The notes: generated by a model from the letters alone, not told the origin. DNA of 64,000 bases from HIMB11 sp965657135 (GCA_965657135.1 CBFHNF010000014.1:1-64000), one strand, 5' to 3'; shown: positions 44,591 to 54,096, counted from the first letter of the stretch. A program made the numbers and translations.

Positions 44591-45490
44591 TCAATCCCTA
44601 AGTCGGGAAAAGACACGGCCATCAATAATAGCCAAACCCAGTCCAATCAGAGCCATCCCAATGATTTCTTTCATAAAAATCTGTTCATCCAGTACAAGAA
44701 TACCTAAAATTATTGCCGAAATCGGTACCAGAAAAGTTACCAAGGAAATATTCGTGGCGCCTGCTCTCTCCAAAATGCGAAAATATAGAATATAGGCAAA
44801 CGATGTGCACAACACCGCAAGTCCAAACATCGACAGCCCCGCATTCCACGAAATCATTGTTAAATTTTGCGGCCCATCAATCCAACGTGCGATCGGCCAC
44901 AACACCAGAGATGACATGGTAACCTGACCCGTTGCAACCATGACCGGGTCAACCTTTAGTTCTCGGAAACGACGTCCATATACGCTCGCGAACCCATATG
45001 AAACGGCGGCCCCCAACGCACACATTTGGGCCCAAAAATTCGCGCCCAATCCCTGCAACGCATCAGGTCCAATCATGACAATCACGCCTGCAAATCCAAC
45101 AACAACCCCCATTATGCGCATTACGCTAAATCGTTCATCTGAAAGTAAAAAACCTGCTACAAGTATCGTAAACAGCGGCGTTGTCGCATTCAAAATTGAC
45201 GCCAAACCAGATGAAATTTGGGTTTGGCCTTGAACAATTAAACTAAAGGGAATCGCGTTGTTCAACACTCCCAACACCAAAAGCGCACCCCAGACAGATG
45301 CAGAGCGTGGGACAATGCGTCCAGTTACACGCACAAAAACCCACAATGCAAGGGCCGCCAAGGTCACGCGGATCGCCACAATCGTCAGGACAGGAAGTTC
45401 CGAAACAAGGACAGCGTTGAACAAAAATGACCCACCCCATACCGTGGCTAATGTGATTAACATCACCCAATCTAATGTATCCATTTTCAT
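44591..45490 (-). CDS. EamA/DMT family transporter
   Basis: 299 residues with ten helices in two EamA repeats (about 8-140 and 150-285). TLATVWGGSFLFN and the ERAGATNISLVTFLVPISAIILGI motif match the RhaT/YdcZ-like exporters. Substrate unknown. The start may be ATG 45490 or two codons inside at 45484. It lies 53 bp upstream of truB. Confidence 0.9.
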   Translation of the reverse strand: MKMDTLDWVMLITLATVWGGSFLFNAVLVSELPVLTIVAIRVTLAALALWVFVRVTGRIVPRSASVWGALLVLGVLNNAIPFSLIVQGQTQISSGLASILNATTPLFTILVAGFLLSDERFSVMRIMGVVVGFAGVIVMIGPDALQGLGANFWAQMCALGAAVSYGFASVYGRRFRELKVDPVMVATGQVTMSSLVLWPIARWIDGPQNLTMISWNAGLSMFGLAVLCTSFAYILYFRILERAGATNISLVTFLVPISAIILGILVLDEQIFMKEIIGMALIGLGLAIIDGRVFSRLRD

Positions 45491-45892
45491 CTATTTGGCC
45501 AATCGGTGTTAGGTCGGTAATACGCCGGTAATACGTCGGCTTTTTTGAGAACGCCAGTATGCTTTTTGTGTACGAACACTCATTTCGCCAGACCATCCAT
45601 AATCAATGCATCTGAATCAATGACACAATCATCCCGCCATACTGAAGAGTTTCGCATCACACATGCCGCACTTGTGAGAAAACTCTGGGACCTCTCGGGC
45701 GACAAACTTCTGCAAAACCCTCACAATTCGCTATTCGGTAAATAGTGATTTGAGCATTCCATGTAGTTTGCGATGAATTCAGCATCCTTAGAACAAATAT
45801 CAAACGGAAAGTGTCGAATTTCCAGATATGAGGCAATGCGCATCACCGAACAATTTGTGACACTGATTTAGTTATGTATTTTTAATGAGATT
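45491..45892. other. 402-bp spacer without supported gene
   Basis: Between the EamA start and the 3' end of tRNA-Ala. It contains the direct repeat GGTAATACG (45513-45536 region, two copies) and a GCCG...CGGC dyad followed by TTTTTT at 45541-45546. A 66-codon frame at 45545-45745 resembles no family and is not accepted. Confidence 0.5.
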
Positions 45893-45968
<76 letters not shown>

Positions 45969-46037
45969 AAATTGGTGCATATAGGTATGCAATCCCGGCG
46001 ATATGATCAAGAAGAAAATACCGCCGGAAAGATGTGT

Positions 46038-46361
46038 TTAGCCGTCGTCGTCTTCTGTAGACATGTCCGCGATATCATCCAATGGGACGCTATCGTCATC
46101 TTCTTCATCCAGCAGTTCATCATCAACATCGATATCGACGTCATCATCATCTAGAACCACATCATCTTCAGAAATTTCTGTTTGTTTGGCTTTACGCGTT
46201 ACTGCATCTTCTTGATCAGCTGCGATCAATCGTGTTTTGCTGGTGTCCAGTTCAACAACCTCGCCCGTGTACGGGCTAACGATTGGATCTGCGTTTAGGT
46301 CATAAAAACGCTTACCTGTGGTGGGGCAAACGCGTTTTGTACCCCATTCTTCTTTGGGCAT
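46038..46361 (-). CDS. TIGR02300 family protein
   Basis: 107-residue alphaproteobacterial protein. The N-terminal half has WGTKRVCPTTGKRFYDLNADP with a single Cys-containing motif and PIVSPYTGE. The C-terminal half is very acidic (runs of Asp/Glu/Val), probably disordered. Function unknown. ATG at 46361, after GGGATC, gives the family length; a longer frame from 46433 is rejected. Confidence 0.9.
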   Translation of the reverse strand: MPKEEWGTKRVCPTTGKRFYDLNADPIVSPYTGEVVELDTSKTRLIAADQEDAVTRKAKQTEISEDDVVLDDDDVDIDVDDELLDEEDDDSVPLDDIADMSTEDDDG

Positions 46362-46490
46362 AATGATCCCTTTCAAAAACTTTGGTCTTGTCGACGATCT
46401 GCGCCAACTGCCATAAGAGTCGCTGTATGTCAAAGGCTTTGAACAAGAAAATTAGTATCGGTTCGCAATATATGCCATAAGGTGGAAAAA

Positions 46491-47177
46491 ATGCAGATAT
46501 TTCTTCGTGATCACCCAAGTATTAGCGCCACTTTACGGCGATCTAAACGTGCAAAACGGCTATCACTTAGAATCTCTTCTCTTGACGGGCGCATCACAAT
46601 TACAGGGCCACATTTTGTGCCAGATTCAACCTTTCAGGATTTTTTTGACAGTAAGGCGTCATGGATTTTCGATAATCACAAAAACATCGCACGGGTGCAG
46701 GTCCAAGCAAATGCGGATATCCCCGTCCTAGGGCGCGCGCATGTCATTCGTCATTCCGATCTGCGACGGATAACAGCGGCAAACGGTGAAATTTTGATTC
46801 CGTTGAAATCAACAGCGATTGGCGCCCAAGTTAAGGGATTTTTGAAATCACTGGCCCGAGAACGCCTTGCACAGGCATCGGATCGTTACGCAGAACGAAT
46901 TGGACAATCGTATGCCGGGCTGCGTTTGCGGGACACCCGTTCGCGTTGGGGCTCTTGCACATCAGAGGGGTATTTGATGTATTCTTGGCGACTTGTCATG
47001 GCCCCACCTGATGTCCTAAACTATGTCGCTGCGCATGAGGTGGCGCATTTGTTGGAAATGAACCATTCGGCTGCCTTTTGGTCACTGGTGCGGGACATCT
47101 ACGGCGATTACGATGAACAACGCGACTGGTTACGGAAATCGGGCAATCAATTACATCGATACGATTTCAATCCTTGA
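46491..47177 (+). CDS. YgjP-like metallopeptidase (M48 family)
   Basis: 228 residues. HEVAHLLEMNH provides zinc ligands His182, His186 and probable His192 with catalytic Glu183, preceded by RWGSCTSEGYLMYSWRL, the YgjP/DUF45 signature. No signal peptide, so cytoplasmic. E. coli YgjP/UpP relatives are little studied; peptidase activity is assumed. ATG 46491 follows AAGGTGG by five bases; GTG at 46482 is an alternative. Confidence 0.9.
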   Translation: MQIFLRDHPSISATLRRSKRAKRLSLRISSLDGRITITGPHFVPDSTFQDFFDSKASWIFDNHKNIARVQVQANADIPVLGRAHVIRHSDLRRITAANGEILIPLKSTAIGAQVKGFLKSLARERLAQASDRYAERIGQSYAGLRLRDTRSRWGSCTSEGYLMYSWRLVMAPPDVLNYVAAHEVAHLLEMNHSAAFWSLVRDIYGDYDEQRDWLRKSGNQLHRYDFNP

Positions 47178-47186
47178 CTTTGATCT

Positions 47187-47200
47187 TTTGTGATCACAAA
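47187..47200. promoter_or_regulatory. palindrome before the GntR gene
   Basis: TTTGTGATCACAAA, perfect 14 bp, ends nine bases before the ATG. Position and symmetry fit an autoregulatory operator for the FCD/GntR regulator. Confidence 0.6.
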
Positions 47201-47208
47201 CAAGAGTA

Positions 47209-47856
47209 ATGAAAAAGTCCAACAATACCGACCAAACAGTTGTCGCCCACGATCGCGTGTATCGCGGTTTACGCACCCAGATAATGCACGGTGAAATTTT
47301 GCCAGGTCATGCACTGACCCTGCGCGGGATTGGCCATCAATTTGGCGTATCGATGACGCCAGCGCGTGAATCTATACGCCGTTTGGTGGCTGAGGGTGCA
47401 TTGTCTATGTCCAATTCGGGTCGTGTCTTTACTCCCGAATTGACCAGCGAACGAATAGAGGAATTGTCTGCCTTGCGATCATTAATCGAGGTAGAGCTGG
47501 CATCGCGCGCCCTGCCCCGTGCGCATTTGGCGTTGATAGATCGATTACAGCGGATCAACGCAACAATTGCAGCAGCGATCGACAATCATGATGCTGTCGC
47601 CTACATCCGCAGCAATTTAGATTTCCACCGCACCCTGTATTTACGCGCACAGGCCCCCGCCATGCTGGCCATGGCGGAAACGGTATGGTTGCAACTTGGG
47701 CCAACCATGCGCAGCCTGTATGGTAAACTTAACCGAAAAGAACCGCCCCATTTTCACAAAGTGATACTTGCCGCACTTAAGGCGGGGGACGAACCCAGCT
47801 TGCGCCTCGCTGTGCGCAGCGATGTAACGCAGAGCTTAAAAATGTTAGGCATGTGA
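47209..47856 (+). CDS. GntR-family regulator (FadR/FCD subfamily)
   Basis: 215 residues. N-terminal winged helix (about 14-80, TLRGIGHQFGVSMTPARESIRRLVAEGAL) and a C-terminal all-helical FCD domain with metal-binding Asp/His residues. Effectors are usually organic acids or sugar acids; target not known. It is convergent with accA (4 bp apart). Pathway clues nearby are mcl1 and dgcA, but no direct link can be shown. Confidence 0.88.
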   Translation: MKKSNNTDQTVVAHDRVYRGLRTQIMHGEILPGHALTLRGIGHQFGVSMTPARESIRRLVAEGALSMSNSGRVFTPELTSERIEELSALRSLIEVELASRALPRAHLALIDRLQRINATIAAAIDNHDAVAYIRSNLDFHRTLYLRAQAPAMLAMAETVWLQLGPTMRSLYGKLNRKEPPHFHKVILAALKAGDEPSLRLAVRSDVTQSLKMLGM

Positions 47857-47860
47857 TGCG

Positions 47861-48823
47861 TTAGGCCGCCAAACCCTTGGATCCCATCTCAAGGAATTTT
47901 CTACGACGATCTTGGATCAATGCTGAGGCGTTTAATGATGTCATGTTAGACAACATATCGCTAATCGCCACTTTCACGGATTCTATCGTTGCATCACGAT
48001 CACGATGTGCGCCACCCATGGGTTCTGAGATCACGTGATCACACACGCCTAATTTGTTCAAATCCTGCGCAGTAAGGCGCAACGCCTCGGCAGCCTCGCG
48101 CATTTTTTCTGCGTCCTTCCAAAGGATCGATGCGCAGCCTTCGGGTGAAATTACCGAATAAACAGAATGTTCCAACATAGCCACGCGATTGGCCGTTGCA
48201 AATGCGACTGCGCCACCAGAACCGCCCTCGCCAATGATAACTGAGACCAACGGCACGCCAAGTTGCAGGCATTTTTCGGTACACCGCGCGATCGCCTCTG
48301 ATTGGCCGCGCTCTTCCGCACCTTTGCCGGGATAGGCACCTGGTGTGTCCACCAAGGTAATCACCGGTAGACCGAATTTATCCGCCATTTCCATTAGCCT
48401 AATCGCTTTGCGATAGCCTTCGGGCCGTGCCATGCCAAAATTCCGTTCGATGCGCGATTTTGTATCGTTGCCTTTTTCGTGGCCAATTACGATCACCGGC
48501 GTATCGTTAAAGCGCGCTAATCCACCTAAGACCGCATGATCGTCTGCAAAATTACGATCCCCCGCAAGAGGCGTAAATTCAGTAAACAATGCATCGATAT
48601 AATCCTGACAATGTGGACGTTCAGGGTGACGTGCGATCTGACATTTCCGCCAGGGCGTTAGTGTTTGGTACAGTTCTTCAAGCAGCTGCTGCGCTTTTCG
48701 ATCTAGGGCAGCCGCCTCTTCCTCAATATCCATATCCTCGTTTTGACGCGCCATTGCACGCAGTTCTTCTGCTTTGCCTTCGATTTCAGCCAATGGTTTT
48801 TCAAAATCTAGATAGTGGGTCAT
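47861..48823 (-). CDS. accA: acetyl-CoA carboxylase carboxyltransferase subunit alpha
   Basis: 320-residue subunit that, with AccD, transfers the carboxyl group from biotin to acetyl-CoA to form malonyl-CoA. The N-terminal YLDFEKPLAEIEGK, EKGNDTKSRIERNFGM, VDTPGAYPGKGAEERGQ and SVIGEGGSGGA segments match crotonase-fold AccA. ATG at 48823. The 269-bp spacer to mcl1 contains no gene I can support. Confidence 0.97.
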   Translation of the reverse strand: MTHYLDFEKPLAEIEGKAEELRAMARQNEDMDIEEEAAALDRKAQQLLEELYQTLTPWRKCQIARHPERPHCQDYIDALFTEFTPLAGDRNFADDHAVLGGLARFNDTPVIVIGHEKGNDTKSRIERNFGMARPEGYRKAIRLMEMADKFGLPVITLVDTPGAYPGKGAEERGQSEAIARCTEKCLQLGVPLVSVIIGEGGSGGAVAFATANRVAMLEHSVYSVISPEGCASILWKDAEKMREAAEALRLTAQDLNKLGVCDHVISEPMGGAHRDRDATIESVKVAISDMLSNMTSLNASALIQDRRRKFLEMGSKGLAA

Positions 48824-49092
48824 GATCTGCCTTTATCTTGGTTCGACACGCTATATGGTATCCATGCATATTTATTGCAAGCATTCAATTCCTGCCTGCG
48901 GCCGATCATACATTTTTGAGCCCTGTTTTTCAGTGCGTTCCAAGGCAAATTGGATGCATCCAAATCACCACCTATTGCGATCACAGCTTCAATTCTGCCG
49001 CAAAATACGCTCCGAGCGATATAACTATAGAGCGTCCCCCTCATTTCATTGTGAAGGTCGCGCTTCGCATGACGGTTGCGACGAACCTACGA

Positions 49093-50052
49093 TCAATTTG
49101 CCGCAATCATCTCTGATTGCTTAACAATCACTTCCGCCTGTTTGATTGATGCGATGTCTACAAGTCGACCCTTGTAAACAGTCGCACCCTCGCCATTTGC
49201 TTTGGCCGTTTCCATCGCCTCAAGGATTTCGCGTGCTTCGGTTACGGCCTCGTCCGATGGGGTGAAAACTTCGTTCGCAAGGGCGATTTGTTTCGGATGG
49301 ATGGCCCACTTTCCAACCATGCCCAATGTCGCCGAACGACGTGCTTGCGCGCGGAAACCTTCGTCATCTGAAAAATCCCCATAGGGGCCATCAACTGGCA
49401 ACACGCCATGTGTCCGACACGCAGCAACAATGGCCGATTGTGCCCAATGCCATGGATCCGACCAATAATTTTTTCCTTCGTGGTGCATGTAATAGTTCGC
49501 CTGTGTTCCACCAATCCCAGTCGTTGCCATTCCCATGGAAGCGGCGAAATCTGCCGCACCCAAAGACATGGCCTGCAATCGGGGTGTCGCCGCGGCGATC
49601 TCTTCAACATGCGCGATGCCAGCAGCACTTTCGATAATGACTTCGAATGCGATTTGCTTGGTGCGATTTTGCGCGCGCTCGACAGCCGTCACCAACGCAT
49701 CCACTGCGTATAAATCAGCCGCGCATCCTACCTTTGGGATCATGATCTGATCCAAACGCTCGGATGCATTTTCAAGCAATGCAACGACATCACGATACCA
49801 ATAAGGCGTATCCAAACCGTTGATGCGCACCGACAACGTTTTGTTTCCCCAAGCGATTGAACCAATGGCCTCGATCACATTTTGGCGAGCACTGTCTTTA
49901 TCGGACGGCGCAACCGAATCCTCAAGATCAAGGTTTACAACATCAGCAGCGCTGGACGCCATTTTTTCAAAAATCGCGGGACGCGATCCCGGGCCGAACA
50001 ATTGGCAGCGATTTGGACGAGCGACTGGAGTTGGTTGGATGCGAAATGACAT
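49093..50052 (-). CDS. mcl1: L-malyl-CoA / beta-methylmalyl-CoA lyase
   Basis: 319-residue CitE-like TIM-barrel enzyme. Catalytic and Mg-binding residues are in VNLDLEDSVAPSDK (Glu/Asp), IMIPKVG, EVIIESAAGI and WAIHPKQI. The Rhodobacter Mcl1 type is indicated by the FRIQPTPVARPNRCQLFGPG N-terminus. It cleaves beta-methylmalyl-CoA to propionyl-CoA and glyoxylate, and condenses acetyl-CoA with glyoxylate to malyl-CoA, at the end of the ethylmalonyl-CoA pathway; mcd in this window belongs to the same pathway. A TTGCGCAA palindrome lies at 50067-50074 in its leader. Confidence 0.93.
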   Translation of the reverse strand: MSFRIQPTPVARPNRCQLFGPGSRPAIFEKMASSAADVVNLDLEDSVAPSDKDSARQNVIEAIGSIAWGNKTLSVRINGLDTPYWYRDVVALLENASERLDQIMIPKVGCAADLYAVDALVTAVERAQNRTKQIAFEVIIESAAGIAHVEEIAAATPRLQAMSLGAADFAASMGMATTGIGGTQANYYMHHEGKNYWSDPWHWAQSAIVAACRTHGVLPVDGPYGDFSDDEGFRAQARRSATLGMVGKWAIHPKQIALANEVFTPSDEAVTEAREILEAMETAKANGEGATVYKGRLVDIASIKQAEVIVKQSEMIAAN

Positions 50053-50155
50053 GGCGGCCTTTCTGCTTGCGCAACTAAATTTCGATTTTTATCGAGCCGT
50101 GGTTATAAAATTACCAATCCAAGCGCAACAAAATTATGCATATGCAGAATAATTT

Positions 50156-50171
50156 TCTGCGTTGCCGCAGA
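50156..50171. promoter_or_regulatory. hairpins in the mcl1 / dgcA spacer
   Basis: TCTGCG-TTGC-CGCAGA (50156-50171) shares bases with GCAGAA-TAATT-TTCTGC (50144-50160), so only one can form at a time. The region divides divergent mcl1 and dgcA. Confidence 0.4.
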
Positions 50172-50234
50172 TCGATTGGAATTGCATCTGATCTGAAAGG
50201 ATGATTCAGTTTTAATGAAAGCAGACATAGCACC

Positions 50235-51200
50235 ATGAAAATCACCGTTTCGCATCAATCCTTCGCGCTTAAAAACAGCTTTAACATATCCCGAGGCAGT
50301 AAATCGCGGGCCGATGTTGTGACGGTGAGGATAGAACGTGATGGATATGTGGGGTGGGGCGAGTGCGTGCCCTATGCGCGATATGGCGAAACCATTGAAA
50401 GTGTGATCGCCCAAATCCGCTCGGTCGAGCCACCCATCACCCGAACTGCACTTCTCAGAGCGTTAGAGGCAGGTGCCGCACGCAACGCGATTGATTGCGC
50501 GCTTTGGGATTTAGAAGCAAAAACAGCTGGTACATGTGTATGGAACTTAGCACGCCTAAGTCCACCCAAGCCCATTGCCACAGCCTATACCATTTCGCTC
50601 GGATCCTCTGAAGCAATGGCGCAGGCGGCGGCAGAGAATGGACATCGTCCAATTCTAAAACTGAAACTTGGCAACAGAGATGATCTGGATCGCGTTATCG
50701 CCGTGCGCAACGCCGCTCCAAAGGCGCAATTGGTCATCGATGCGAACGAAGGATGGACACCAGATGAGTATCACGCATTGATAACGGACCTTGTGCAACT
50801 GAATATATCATTGATAGAGCAACCGTTTGCCGTGGGTCACGACGAGTGCCTAAGCACCCTTGATCGCCCTATTCCAATTTGTGCAGACGAATCTGTGCAT
50901 ACGGTCGCGGATCTGCCACACCTTGTTGGAAAATATGATTGCATAAACATTAAACTGGATAAAACTGGTGGCTTAACTGCTGCTCTTGAACTCCGTTCTG
51001 CCGCGCGCGCTCTGGGTTTTGACATCATGATCGGCTGCATGGTGGGTACGTCCCTGGCGATGGCACCCGCAATCCTACTGACGGGTGATGCGACATTGGT
51101 AGACCTTGACGGCCCGCTGCTATTGTCGAAAGATCGCGACCATCCGATCAAATATGATGAACTTGGCGTTCACCCCGCATCCGCCGCACTGTGGGGATAA
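50235..51200 (+). CDS. dgcA: dipeptide epimerase / N-acetyl-D-Glu racemase DgcA-like
   Basis: 321-residue enolase-superfamily enzyme. KLKLGN carries the first catalytic Lys (KxK motif), metal ligands are in VIDANEGW, IEQPF and ICADES, and the second Lys in INIKLDKTGG. The fold resembles L-Ala-D/L-Glu epimerase. Genes of this group act in recycling of murein peptides or D-amino acid metabolism. A downstream D-amino-acid transaminase, 15 bp away, supports a D-amino acid pathway. Start ATG at 50235. Confidence 0.88.
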   Translation: MKITVSHQSFALKNSFNISRGSKSRADVVTVRIERDGYVGWGECVPYARYGETIESVIAQIRSVEPPITRTALLRALEAGAARNAIDCALWDLEAKTAGTCVWNLARLSPPKPIATAYTISLGSSEAMAQAAAENGHRPILKLKLGNRDDLDRVIAVRNAAPKAQLVIDANEGWTPDEYHALITDLVQLNISLIEQPFAVGHDECLSTLDRPIPICADESVHTVADLPHLVGKYDCINIKLDKTGGLTAALELRSAARALGFDIMIGCMVGTSLAMAPAILLTGDATLVDLDGPLLLSKDRDHPIKYDELGVHPASAALWG

Positions 51201-51215
51201 AACAAAGGAATAAAA

Positions 51216-52079
51216 ATGACACGCACCGTTTATGTAAATGGACAGTATTTACCAGAAACCCAAGCGACAGTTTCAATTTTTGATCGTGGGTTTTTGATGG
51301 CAGATGCAGTGTACGAAGTGACCTCAGTCTTGGATAGCAAATTGATCGACTTTGACGGTCATATCGTTCGGCTTCAACGATCTTTGGACGAACTTGAGAT
51401 TAAAAACCCCAACACACGCGACGAATGGTTAGAGATACACCGCGAACTGGTACATGCAAATGCACTCGTGGATGGGGGCATATATTTACAAATTTCTCGC
51501 GGATCGCACACTGATCGTGATTTTGTTTGGCCAGATCCAGACACAACCGAACCCACCGTGGTCTTATTTACGCAAAGCAAACCAGGCCTAGCACACAGCG
51601 CCTCGGCTAAAACAGGAATCAAAGTAATTAGTATCGAGGACATCCGCTGGGGTCGACGCGACATCAAAACAGTTCAACTTCTTTACCCTTCAATGGGCAA
51701 GATGATGGCACAAAAGGCAGGTGCCGATGATGCATGGATGGTGCAAGACGGCCATGTCACCGAAGGCACATCAAACAATGCATATATTGTAAAAGACGGC
51801 GTGATTATCACACGCGCACTTTCAAACGACATCTTGCATGGGATCACGCGCGCGGCGGTGTTGCGGTTTGCAGATGAAGCACAAATGAAAATTGAAGAAC
51901 GCAATTTTACCATCGAAGAGGCACAAAATGCTGATGAGGCATTTATTACCAGTGCATCCGCGTTCGTTACACCAGTTGTTGAATTGGATGGTCAAAAAAT
52001 ATCCAGTGGCGCACCCGGATCTGTGGTTCCACGCCTGCGTGAAATTTATCTTGAAGAAAGCATGAAAACAGCGATTTAG
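51216..52079 (+). CDS. D-amino acid aminotransferase
   Basis: 287-residue fold-type IV PLP enzyme. The PLP Lys is in DIKTVQLLYP, the strand EGTSNNAYIV binds the cofactor phosphate, and FDRGFLMADAVYEV is the typical N-terminal motif. It interconverts D-alanine/D-glutamate with 2-oxo acids. Following dgcA by 15 bp it probably forms an operon. Its stop overlaps the GGCT gene on the other strand by 4 bp. Confidence 0.9.
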   Translation: MTRTVYVNGQYLPETQATVSIFDRGFLMADAVYEVTSVLDSKLIDFDGHIVRLQRSLDELEIKNPNTRDEWLEIHRELVHANALVDGGIYLQISRGSHTDRDFVWPDPDTTEPTVVLFTQSKPGLAHSASAKTGIKVISIEDIRWGRRDIKTVQLLYPSMGKMMAQKAGADDAWMVQDGHVTEGTSNNAYIVKDGVIITRALSNDILHGITRAAVLRFADEAQMKIEERNFTIEEAQNADEAFITSASAFVTPVVELDGQKISSGAPGSVVPRLREIYLEESMKTAI

Positions 52080-52639
52080 GTTCGAACAGTCGCTCCGACT
52101 TTGTGGATGCAGGTGTCCACAAGTGCGATTTCTTCGGCACTTAAGTTTTGTGCGCGTGGATAGATTGGTTGGCGGCGATCATCTAATATAAGCGTATCCC
52201 AACCATCCGTCGTTTCCATAAAATGCGTAACGCCCGCTTCGCCAAAAACACGCAAATAGCCCTGTAAAACAACGTCCAAATAACTCAGCAAAATTGGATG
52301 ATCCGGCGTTGGTGCAAACCGGGTCGCAGATGGGATCGCATAAATCGCCAGCTCTGGATTCGCCGCGTGATCATGGTCAATCATATCCGTGGCAACCATC
52401 CGATCGTACCCTTCTTCTCTTGCATCTAATGCCGCCCAATTCGCATCTGGCACCTTTGCAATTAATCCAAGAAGAGTTGTTGATTCCGACGGCACGATCG
52501 TCAAAAATGCCATGTCACGTGCATTTGTACGCTGCCAAACACGGCGCCATCCCCGTAATTTGGCAGGTTGCGCGTCCTGATAGACATGGGTTTTGGTATT
52601 CACTAGGCTTCCGTAGCCAAAGAAATATGGATCGCTCAT
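52076..52639 (-). CDS. gamma-glutamylcyclotransferase-like protein
   Basis: 187 residues with the GGCT/AIG2-like fold. FFGYGSLVNTKTH holds the substrate-binding YGSL motif, and DAREEGYDR near residue 95 supplies the catalytic Glu. Predicted to form 5-oxoproline from gamma-glutamyl compounds; this is not proved for bacterial members. Being next to D-Glu-related genes is suggestive only. Start ATG at 52639 chosen over 52684 for the family's length. Confidence 0.82.
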   Translation of the reverse strand: MSDPYFFGYGSLVNTKTHVYQDAQPAKLRGWRRVWQRTNARDMAFLTIVPSESTTLLGLIAKVPDANWAALDAREEGYDRMVATDMIDHDHAANPELAIYAIPSATRFAPTPDHPILLSYLDVVLQGYLRVFGEAGVTHFMETTDGWDTLILDDRRQPIYPRAQNLSAEEIALVDTCIHKVGATVRT

Positions 52640-52745
52640 GTGCGAAGTGTTGGCCCAGCGCATGAGCGAAGTCAAACCCATCAATAATATTGGTCACAAA
52701 AAATTGCCGTTGAAAAACTTGTATACTTGTGTCTACATACGCCAA

Positions 52746-52900
52746 GAACCATGGGAGAACTGGTTTTGCAGTGCCGAAGGAGCAACCGCCCCCGGAAACT
52801 CTCAGGCTACAGGACCATGGTAACAATAAACTCTGGAGAGTGATGTTTTAACATCCGCCGAAGGGATAGCGATCTCAGGCAAAAGGACAGAGGGGGCATC
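52746..52900 (+). ncRNA. tandem glycine riboswitch
   Basis: Two glycine aptamers in series before gcvT. The first (about 52748-52821) has GTGCCGAAGGAGCAA, CCCGGAAACTCTCAGG, and ACAGGACCATGG. The second (about 52828-52900) has ATCCGCCGAAGGGATAGC, GATCTCAGGCAAAAGGACAG and AGGGGG. These match the conserved gcvT element. It most likely turns on the glycine cleavage operon when glycine is abundant. The switch appears complete, with a short linker between aptamers. Confidence 0.93.
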
Positions 52901-52970
52901 AAACCGCGGTTTAAAAACCGTGAGGATATTGATGCCGGTCTATCCGGTAAAGTATTGAAGGAAACCGGAT
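52901..52970 (+). promoter_or_regulatory. expression platform of the glycine riboswitch
   Basis: AAACCGCGGTTT with AAACCGTG forms a hairpin at 52901-52921. Then ATCCGGT (52942-52948) pairs with ACCGGAT (52964-52970), which places AAGGA (52958-52962) in the loop and takes in the A and T of the gcvT start codon. This points to control of translation start rather than termination. Confidence 0.55.
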
Positions 52971-54096
52971 GAGCGAAAGCCTGAAGCAAACGCCATTTTA
53001 TGATCTACACGTTGAACTTGGCGCCAAAATGGTACCATTTGCAGGCTATAGCATGCCTGTCCAGTATCGCGCTGGTGTCATGAAAGAACATCTTCATACG
53101 CGCACCAAAGCAGGCCTATTCGACGTCAGTCACATGGGACAGGTGATCCTGCGTGGATCGGATTATGAAACAACCGCCCGCGCGCTCGAAAGCTTGATCC
53201 CCATGAATGTAGTGGATCTGGGCATTGATCGACAACGCTATGGGTTTTTCACGAATGATCAGGGCGGAATTTTAGATGATCTTATGTTCGCAAATCGGGG
53301 GGATCATATCTTTTTGGTGGTAAACGCAGCTTGCAAAGACGCCGACATCGCGTATCTACGCGCAAATCTGGAACCAGCCATCACCGTCAAAGCTTTAGAA
53401 AATCGTGCACTTCTCGCGATCCAAGGGCCCACCTCAGAACGTGTTATGAGCGAATATCATCCAAGGTTCGGCAAAATGGATTTCATGGATGTCGACACTC
53501 TGCCAGTTGCAGGTGCGGAATGTTGGGTCTCACGCTCGGGATACACCGGGGAGGATGGATATGAAATTTCTGTTCCTATCACTGCCGCAGATGCTGTCGC
53601 TCGCGCATTACTAGCTCATGAGGACGTTGAATTCATCGGCCTAGGCGCACGTGATTCCTTACGCCTGGAGGCGGGGCTCTGCCTATATGGTCATGATATT
53701 GATATCCATACGACACCAGTGTCGGCCTCATTGACGTGGGCCATACAAAAGGCCCGTCGCGCGGATGGCGAACGTGCAGGTGGATTTCCAGGTGCCGAGG
53801 TCATTTTTAACGAAGTTGAACATGGCTCAGCCCGAAAACGCGTCGGATTACGACCCACGGGGCGCGCACCTATGCGTGAGGGTATCACTTTATTTGCCCG
53901 CGAAACAGATACAGATCCGATTGGAACAGTCACATCTGGTGGCTTTGGTCCCAGCATCGAGGGGCCTGTGGCGATGGGTTATGTTGCAAAAGATTTAACA
54001 ACCCTTGGGACAATCCTGTTCGGGGAGGTGCGGGGCAAACGGATGCCCGTCGAGGTCACCGCACTGCCCTTTGTAACCGCAAATTTCAAACGCTAA
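52969..54096 (+). CDS. gcvT: glycine cleavage system aminomethyltransferase (T protein)
   Basis: 375-residue THF-dependent enzyme that releases ammonia and transfers the methylene group from lipoyl-bound aminomethyl of H protein to tetrahydrofolate. FDVSHMGQ and GARDSLRLEAGLCLYGHD motifs, the catalytic Asp of YxGE-D region (SGYTGEDGYEI) and the C-terminal fold are standard. Directly under glycine riboswitch control. GcvH follows 17 bp later. Confidence 0.97.
   Translation: MSESLKQTPFYDLHVELGAKMVPFAGYSMPVQYRAGVMKEHLHTRTKAGLFDVSHMGQVILRGSDYETTARALESLIPMNVVDLGIDRQRYGFFTNDQGGILDDLMFANRGDHIFLVVNAACKDADIAYLRANLEPAITVKALENRALLAIQGPTSERVMSEYHPRFGKMDFMDVDTLPVAGAECWVSRSGYTGEDGYEISVPITAADAVARALLAHEDVEFIGLGARDSLRLEAGLCLYGHDIDIHTTPVSASLTWAIQKARRADGERAGGFPGAEVIFNEVEHGSARKRVGLRPTGRAPMREGITLFARETDTDPIGTVTSGGFGPSIEGPVAMGYVAKDLTTLGTILFGEVRGKRMPVEVTALPFVTANFKR

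Noticed and set aside
45545..45745. 66-codon open frame between EamA and tRNA-Ala
   Set aside because: No ribosome-binding site, no recognisable family and unremarkable composition; probably chance.
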